From DATFVA01 sp963815785 (GTDB lineage Bacteria; Bacteroidota; Ignavibacteria; Ignavibacteriales; Ignavibacteriaceae): a stretch of 64,000 nt of DNA. Positions within the stretch are counted from its first letter, which is position 1, and each line of letters begins with the position of its first letter. The stretch spans positions 1-64,000 of the forward strand of contig CAWFHZ010000012.1 of assembly GCA_963815785.1 (NCBI GenBank), read 5' to 3'. A model generated the notes under the pieces. That model did not search any database and was not told where the DNA came from. It was given only the letters and a program-made list of their open reading frames with translations. Both the position numbers and the translations under genes were made by a program. This document shows, piece after piece, positions 59,221 through 64,000 of the stretch.

Positions 59221-59240
59221 TTACTTACAAATATAAGTAA
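59221..59240. promoter_or_regulatory. Likely TetR operator, site 2 (tetR promoter)
   Basis: TTACTTA-CAAATA-TAAGTAA, with the same seven-base arms and six-base spacer as site 1, 31 bases upstream of the tetR ATG. The flanks also agree (GTAATCA before it). This points to autoregulation. Confidence 0.75.
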
Positions 59241-59431
59241 TTAATTTTATTTGTCAAGTATTTCATTTTCCCCGATGCTATTAAGTTGTAAATATCACAA
59301 AAATTTATAATAAGATGTGCCGGCTTGTTAAAATCCGGTGTATTTCATTACTTGAAGTTTCTAAAAGATCATACAGCTATACAAAATACAATATTCATCA
59401 GGGTATAGGAACATTCGTCTGCCATAAATAC

Positions 59432-59594
59432 AAAAATCTTCTTTGCTTCCGGATGATTTAGTGAAATTAACAGTGAAAGATTTAATGGAGTTGTATTTTA
59501 ACTGAACCGATTTAAGCAAAGCATTTGTACTATCCTGCCCAAATACTGAAGCGCATAAAAAAATAAATAAAACAAACAAAACTGATTTTTTCAT
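59432..59594 (-). pseudogene. lolA: Truncated lolA remnant
   Basis: The first 54 codons of lolA, including the signal peptide (KKSVLFVLFIFLCASVFGQ) and IKSFTVNFTKSSGSKEDF. After that the homology stops abruptly at 59432 and the frame runs into unrelated sequence, ending at 59361. About 93 percent of bases match the intact gene. It lacks the LolA core and cannot be functional. It marks the second copy of a direct repeat. Confidence 0.85.
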
Positions 59595-59798
59595 TATTTA
59601 ATCCTTCCAGTGCCTAAAATAAAATTGCGGTTTCGAATTTAATCATAAATGAGGTTATATAAAATTGATTAAAACATAATAATAGATATCTTACCATTTG
59701 ATCACCATTTTCAGTTAAAATTACACTTTTATTATTTTTTCATTATTTTTAAATAATAAATACTTAACATATTCGGGGTCATAACGCAACAATTATGG
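59432..59798. repeat. Direct repeat copy B (lolA 5' end plus upstream region)
   Basis: The second copy of the repeat at 52381-52733, same orientation, about 6.7 kb away on the far side of the module. Differences are scattered substitutions and a few short indels in the non-coding half. The similarity fades near the words ATTCGGnGTCATAAC (59770-59785). Confidence 0.85.
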
Positions 59799-59843
59799 GA
59801 CTCATACAAGAAGATTTCCGGGTTACTTCGTAGAGGAGGTTTT

Positions 59844-61952
59844 ATGAAAAACTTTTATATCATAATCGTTTCCTTTTTCATATTCACTAATTTTTGCTCA
59901 GCTCAATGGTTCTGGCAGAATCCAGTACCGCCACGACATGAACTTCATAGTGTAAAAATCGATTCAACAGGGCTAGGCTGGGCTGTTGGCGACTATGGCA
60001 CAATATTAAAAACATCAGATAATGGAATAACCTGGATTCTACAATCAAGCGGAATAACTGAGATATTGCGGGGTCTATTTTTTACAGATGCAAATAACTG
60101 TACTGTTGTTGGATATTACGGAACTATTATTAGAACTACAGATGGAGGCATAAACTGGTTTCAACAGAATAGCGGCGTTGCAATTGCCCTTTTAAGCGTT
60201 GCTTTTACTGATGAAAATAATGGGACAATTGTTGGTGGCTGGGGCACAATCCTTCGAACAACAAATGGTGGAACAAACTGGACTCAAAAATCAAGTGGAA
60301 CTAACGAGTTTTTAAGAAGTGTCTGCTTTACAAATTCAAATAATGGTATTATTGTAGGAGATCATAATATTCTCAAATCCACTGATGGAGGGGAAACCTG
60401 GATTCAACAACCGGGAGTATCATCATATCTACTGCAAAGTGTCTCTTTTTCAGGCTTAAATATAGGTGTGGCTGTTGATTTTAATGGAACTGTTATTAAA
60501 ACCACAGATGGGGGATCCTTTTGGTTTGAACTGCCTACTGGAATACCAGATATCATTTTAAATAGTGTCTCACTAGCAGATGCAAATAACTTTACGGCGG
60601 TTGGGTTTTATGGCACTATCATTAAAACTAGTGATGGTGGAATAACATGGACTCAACAATCTACTGAACCTGCAATTACTTTAAATTGTGTATCCTTTAC
60701 AGATGCAAATAATGGAATTATTGTAGGAGGAACCGCCGGCATAATTTTTAAAACCACAGATGGGGGAATAACATGGATAACACAGGCAAGTTATACGGCT
60801 GAATGGCTATCTGATGTTTCATTTTCAGATATAAATGTTGGAACTGTTGTTGGCGCCAATGGCACAATTCTCAGAACTACAGATGGAGGTACACACTGGG
60901 TAGAACAATCAAGCGGTCCAAATGGAACATTGTATAGCGTTTTCTTTTTAGATACAAATACCGGTTGGATAACGGGAGGTCATGGAACGATCCTCAAGAC
61001 AACTAATGGTGGAGTTAACTGGATATCTCAAAGCAGCGGAACTACAAATCGGTTGAGTTCAGTCCATTTTACAGCTTTAGACACCGGCTGGGCTGTGGGA
61101 GATAGTGGAACAATCCTCAAGACGACTGATAGCGGGAATAACTGGGCATTTCAAAATAGTGGTACAACATCTTCTTTGAACTCAGTCTATTTCGCTGATT
61201 CCAATAATGGTTGGGCTGTTGGAAATTATACGTATAGCGGGTCAATTCTTAGGACAACCAACGGTGGGGAAACATGGGCATCTCAAAACTCATATTATTT
61301 GTATTCAGTTTATTTTATAGACTCCAATACTGGCTGGGCTGTGGGTGCAATTCCCGATATTCCGAACTCTGTGGGAACAATCCTTAAGACAACTGATGGT
61401 GGAGATAACTGGATATCTCAAAATATCGTAACTGCAGTTTTTTTGTCATCAGTTTATTTTACGGATTCAAGTACCGGCTGGGTCGTGGGAAGTTATGGAA
61501 TAATCCTCAAGACAACTGATGGTGGAAATAACTGGGCATCTCAAAGTAGTGGAACCACAGAAAATTTAAGTTCAGTTTATTTCACAGATTCAAGTGCAGG
61601 CTGGGCCTTGGGAGCATATGGAACAATTCTCCATACAACCAATGGTGGTGTAACATTTGTTGAAGATGAAAAACGAGACATTATCCCTGGCAATTATTTA
61701 TTAAGCAATAACTATCCGAATCCATTCAATCCAACTACAAAGATAAATTACTCTCTACCTAATTCCTCAAATGTTATAATTAAGGTTTACGATGTATTAG
61801 GGAATGAAGTTGAAACATTAGTTAATGAAGAAAAATCTGCCGGTAAATATGAAATTGATCTTAATGCCTCCCGGCTTGCGAGTGGAATTTATTTTTACAG
61901 AATGCAGGCTGGTTCTTTTATTCAAACAAGAAAAATGATTCTTTTAAAGTAA
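59844..61952 (+). CDS. Secreted YCF48-type repeat protein with type IX sorting domain
   Basis: A signal peptide (FYIIIVSFFIFTNFCSAQ) is followed by about 14 tandem units of the YCF48/BNR kind, each ending like GTILKTTDGGNNW with WAVG and SSVYFTD in between (residues about 25-600). They should fold into one or two beta-propellers. The C-terminal sorting domain begins YLLSNNYPNPFNPTTKINYS (about residue 620) and ends KMILLK, so the protein is exported by the type IX system and probably attached to or released from the cell surface. A strong GGAGG site precedes the ATG. The role is unknown; YCF48 homologues in phototrophs assist photosystem assembly, but this is a secreted relative. Confidence 0.9.
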   Translation: MKNFYIIIVSFFIFTNFCSAQWFWQNPVPPRHELHSVKIDSTGLGWAVGDYGTILKTSDNGITWILQSSGITEILRGLFFTDANNCTVVGYYGTIIRTTDGGINWFQQNSGVAIALLSVAFTDENNGTIVGGWGTILRTTNGGTNWTQKSSGTNEFLRSVCFTNSNNGIIVGDHNILKSTDGGETWIQQPGVSSYLLQSVSFSGLNIGVAVDFNGTVIKTTDGGSFWFELPTGIPDIILNSVSLADANNFTAVGFYGTIIKTSDGGITWTQQSTEPAITLNCVSFTDANNGIIVGGTAGIIFKTTDGGITWITQASYTAEWLSDVSFSDINVGTVVGANGTILRTTDGGTHWVEQSSGPNGTLYSVFFLDTNTGWITGGHGTILKTTNGGVNWISQSSGTTNRLSSVHFTALDTGWAVGDSGTILKTTDSGNNWAFQNSGTTSSLNSVYFADSNNGWAVGNYTYSGSILRTTNGGETWASQNSYYLYSVYFIDSNTGWAVGAIPDIPNSVGTILKTTDGGDNWISQNIVTAVFLSSVYFTDSSTGWVVGSYGIILKTTDGGNNWASQSSGTTENLSSVYFTDSSAGWALGAYGTILHTTNGGVTFVEDEKRDIIPGNYLLSNNYPNPFNPTTKINYSLPNSSNVIIKVYDVLGNEVETLVNEEKSAGKYEIDLNASRLASGIYFYRMQAGSFIQTRKMILLK

Positions 61953-62008
61953 AACTATGGATAAAAGTAAGTTTGATTGGATAACTTGTTGATCGATTGA
62001 AGGGTAAT

Positions 62009-62026
62009 CGCAATCTTTAGATTGCG
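62009..62026 (+). terminator. Possible weak terminator or REP hairpin after the YCF48-type gene
   Basis: CGCAATC-TTTA-GATTGCG, a seven-base stem with a four-base loop, 57 bases after the stop codon and followed by only three T residues. It may act as a terminator or be part of a dispersed repeat. Confidence 0.4.
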
Positions 62027-62055
62027 CTTTATGTTAACTAAGCAGAAAATTCTTG

Positions 62056-62104
62056 TCGTCTCAAGCTGAAGCCTACCTGTTAGGTAGGCAGGATTGAGGC
62101 TACC
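62056..62104. repeat. Dispersed-type palindromic element between convergent genes
   Basis: An inner stem GCCTACC/GGTAGGC (62071-62077 with 62083-62089) inside an outer CTCAA/TTGAG pair. It is related in layout to 4081-4116 and in its core to the palindrome in the NSS gene at 47888. It lies between the convergent YCF48-type and ftsK genes, where it may also act as a terminator. Confidence 0.55.
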
Positions 62105-62108
62105 ATTC

Positions 62109-63563
62109 TTATAAAGATCTTAGTATTGTTTCAAGTTGTTCTTCGCTATCAACTAAAACTGTGCGTGCTTTACTTCCGTCGTTAGGACCAACAATTCCTG
62201 CCTCCTCAAGCTGATCTACAATTCTTGCTGCACGCGAATAACCGAGTTTCAATCTTCTTTGTAAAAGCGAAACTGAGCCCTGCTGATGTCTTACAATTAC
62301 TTTTGCGGCATCTTCAAACATAGGATCGAGATCAGTAAGAAATCCGCTGCTTTCCTTTTTCTTCTCATAAATGGATGGCAAGAAATACGGTTTGGAGTAA
62401 GCAGGCTGGGAATATATGTAATTAGTTATTTTTTCAACTTCATCAGTTGAAATAAATGCATTCTGAATACGAATAGGTTTCGGCTGTCCTGTTGGAAGAA
62501 AAAGCATATCTCCTTTTCCAAGAAGTTGTTCCGCACCATTCATATCAAGTATTGTACGTGAATCAATTTTTGTTGCAACCTGGTATGCAATTCTTGCCGA
62601 GAAGTTAGCTTTTATTACACCTGTAATAACATTAACAGATGGTCTTTGAGTTGCCAGCACAAGGTGAATTCCAACTGCACGGGCAAGCTGTGCAAGCCTG
62701 GCAATCGGTTCTTCAACTTCTTTTCCCGCAGTTATCATAAGGTCAGCAAGCTCATCTATAATTACAATTAAATAAGGAAGATAGTGGTGTTTTATCAGAT
62801 CAGTGTCGGCAGGTCTTTTCTTCGGATCAGAAACTTTCTTGTTATAATCAACAATATTTCTTACACCTGCTTTAGCTAAACGGTCATACCTTTTTTCCAT
62901 TTCATATTCAACACTCTTAAGAAGAAGGACAGCGTTTTGAGGATTTGTAATTATTTCTTCTTCAAGATCGGGAGAAACAGCAAGGTAATGACGACGTAAT
63001 TTGTTATAAAAAGACAGCTCAATTTTTTTCGGATCAATCATAATCAGTTTAACTTCTGCAGGTTCTTTTGTATAAAGCAGACTGCTGATTATCATATTTA
63101 TACCCACACTTTTACCCGATCCGGTTGAACCGGCAATAAGAAGGTGCGGCATTTTAGAAAGATCGGTTACATACACTTCACCATTTATGGTTTTACCCAG
63201 AGCCATAGGCAGTTCCATTTTTGAATCAAGTACTTTGGATAAAACAGAACGTGCATTTACAAGTGAAGCTTCCGCATTAGGTATTTCAACTCCTATTGCG
63301 CTTTTACCCGGAATCGGAGCAATGATTCTTATTCCCCTTGCGGCAAGGGCTAAAGCTATATCATTCTCAAGTGAAACTATCTTACTTATTTTTACTCCGG
63401 GAGCCGGGACGATTTCATATAAGGTAACTACCGGACCGGGGGTGACTGAAATATCCTGAATATCAATATCAAACAGTTTTAATTTTTCTTTTAACAGTTC
63501 TGCATTGCGGGTAAGTTCTTCTTCTGCCACTTTAAAATCTTCTGTTGGTGCAGGATCCAGCAA
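62109..63563 (-). CDS. ftsK: C-terminal part of frameshifted DNA translocase FtsK
   Basis: The motor of FtsK/SpoIIIE: alpha-domain LTRNAELLKEKLKLFDIDIQ, Walker A HLLIAGSTGSGKSVGINMII (about residue 140), Walker B YLIVIIDELADLMITAGKEV (about residue 270), HLVLATQRPSVNVITGVIKA, and a C-terminal gamma winged helix (LLQRRLKLGYSRAARIVDQL) that reads KOPS sites. It pumps chromosome DNA to the division site and activates XerC/D; xerD is at 24953. The apparent start at 63563 is internal: one missing A in a run near 63580 separates it from the linker part. Convergent with the YCF48-type gene. Confidence 0.87.
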   Translation of the reverse strand: MLDPAPTEDFKVAEEELTRNAELLKEKLKLFDIDIQDISVTPGPVVTLYEIVPAPGVKISKIVSLENDIALALAARGIRIIAPIPGKSAIGVEIPNAEASLVNARSVLSKVLDSKMELPMALGKTINGEVYVTDLSKMPHLLIAGSTGSGKSVGINMIISSLLYTKEPAEVKLIMIDPKKIELSFYNKLRRHYLAVSPDLEEEIITNPQNAVLLLKSVEYEMEKRYDRLAKAGVRNIVDYNKKVSDPKKRPADTDLIKHHYLPYLIVIIDELADLMITAGKEVEEPIARLAQLARAVGIHLVLATQRPSVNVITGVIKANFSARIAYQVATKIDSRTILDMNGAEQLLGKGDMLFLPTGQPKPIRIQNAFISTDEVEKITNYIYSQPAYSKPYFLPSIYEKKKESSGFLTDLDPMFEDAAKVIVRHQQGSVSLLQRRLKLGYSRAARIVDQLEEAGIVGPNDGSKARTVLVDSEEQLETILRSL

Positions 63564-63565
63564 TT

Positions 63566-64000
63566 CTAATGAAGCTTTTTAAAATTTATTTTTTCATTCC
63601 ATGGATCAGGAAGTTCTGCCGCTTTTTCACGATCACTATCCCGATCCGGCATTTCACCGGTTTTTTCCAGATCAACTTTCTTTGTTTCACTTTTCTGAAT
63701 TATATCTTCATTGTTTTCTTTTTTCTCGTGTTTATTCACTTCCAGTTCAGCATTATTTCTGATAATTCTTATCCTGGTCTGTTCCTGCTCTTCCTTTGAC
63801 ATTAACTCTTCAGGACTTATGCCTTCTTCAATTCCTTTTTTCTTTTTCTTCTTTTTTTCCTCCCGGAGTTCTTTAATCTTCTGCAGATTTTCCTCTTCGG
63901 CTTCGGGTCTGTTTATTTTAATTTTTGCGGATTGACTGGTTCCGTTCAAAATAAGATTTTTAAAAAAGGCTGCAACCTTTTCAAGATCAACATTGAATGC
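63566..64000 (-). CDS. ftsK: Linker part of FtsK, continuing beyond the window
   Basis: A hydrophilic, K/E-rich linker (INRPEAEEENLQKIKELREE, KKKKKKGIEEGISPEE) between the membrane domain and the motor, typical of FtsK. The frame is open past the apparent start to the end of the window (AFNVDLEKVAAFFKNLIL reads through), so the gene starts outside and only part is seen. It joins the motor ORF if one A is restored at about 63580, giving NFKKASLELLDPAPTEDF. Confidence 0.8.
   Translation of the reverse strand, partial: AFNVDLEKVAAFFKNLILNGTSQSAKIKINRPEAEEENLQKIKELREEKKKKKKKGIEEGISPEELMSKEEQEQTRIRIIRNNAELEVNKHEKKENNEDIIQKSETKKVDLEKTGEMPDRDSDREKAAELPDPWNEKINFKKLH

Larger units (their letters stand above)
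59241..59843. other. Gap holding a lolA remnant and the promoter of the YCF48-type gene
   Basis: Contains the tetR promoter side (to about 59350), a truncated lolA copy (59432-59594) and its upstream region (to about 59798), and then a short stretch with the ribosome site GGAGG (59836 area) of the next gene. Nothing else is recognised. It is the right border of the island-like block. Confidence 0.5.

Noticed and set aside
63711..63935. Plus-strand frame rich in S and F at the window end
   Set aside because: It is the antisense reading of the lysine/glutamate-rich FtsK linker, which explains its odd composition.
1..64000. tRNA, rRNA, CRISPR arrays and complete insertion sequences
   Set aside because: Looked for clover-leaf ends, rRNA-like stretches, regularly spaced repeats and transposase motifs; none was recognised by eye, although a short tRNA could be missed without a computed search.

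Overview
The window is low-GC, gene-dense DNA from a Gram-negative, LPS-type bacterium. It is most likely a member of the Ignavibacteria/Chlorobi side of the Bacteroidota. Two secreted proteins (about 0.3-2.5 kb and 59.8-62.0 kb) end in the 'NPFNP' type IX secretion sorting domain. The window also holds an envelope toolkit (LolA, MsbA-like exporter, O-antigen-ligase-like protein, RND/TolC pump, UppP) and the Bacteroidota-style alternative GlmU. Start sites often show GGAGG-type ribosome binding sites, and several use TTG. Lineage is inferred from these traits only; no rRNA or tRNA gene was recognised.

Layout. 0.2-6 kb: secreted subtilase, fatty acid desaturase, a YncE-like propeller and a lipoprotein. 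6-9.4 kb: two DUF4242 proteins beside a large LuxR-type ATPase regulator. 9.6-11.6 kb (plus strand): an isolated PduS/PduT pair, the redox relay of a bacterial microcompartment. 11.8-15.7 kb (plus strand): a broken purU, a membrane-anchored MutS-like protein, a SecDF-head protein and a membrane thioredoxin. 15.7-17.7 kb: TrxB, an atypical thioredoxin, GroES and a glutaredoxin. 17.8-38.6 kb: a nearly continuous minus-strand gene run (alt-GlmU, RsmB, RodZ-like, LigA, STAS protein, two SSS transporters, HAD, PgpH-like phosphodiesterase, XerD, M50 protease, MsbA, O-antigen ligase-like, GlmU-like), mostly with overlapping or abutting genes. 38.7-44.2 kb: RND efflux system. 44.4-48.7 kb: L31, anti-sigma/ECF sigma pair, HolA and an NSS transporter with its small MetS-type subunit. 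48.8-52.5 kb: cyclophilin, UppP, OMP, flippase-like protein and LolA.

53.0-59.2 kb is the most interesting block. A TetR-family gene and, downstream of it on the same strand, two FmdE-family metalloproteins, a TauE/SafE exporter, an OprP-like porin, an octaheme c-type cytochrome of the tetrathionate-reductase (OTR-like) type and a tandem universal stress protein form an apparent respiratory or detoxification module. The same 20-bp inverted repeat, TTACTTA-N6-TAAGTAA, lies upstream of tetR and upstream of the first FmdE gene. The whole block is bracketed by two direct copies of about 350 bp (the lolA 5' end plus its upstream region), the distal copy being a truncated lolA remnant. This suggests a module inserted beside lolA.

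At least eight genes are interrupted by apparent single-base frameshifts (the S8 peptidase, purU, O-antigen ligase-like, ligA, holA, the NSS transporter, ftsK and probably mutS). Several lie in short homopolymers, and ligA, holA and ftsK are normally indispensable. Most are therefore probably sequencing or assembly indels and not real decay; reading frames should be treated with that caution.
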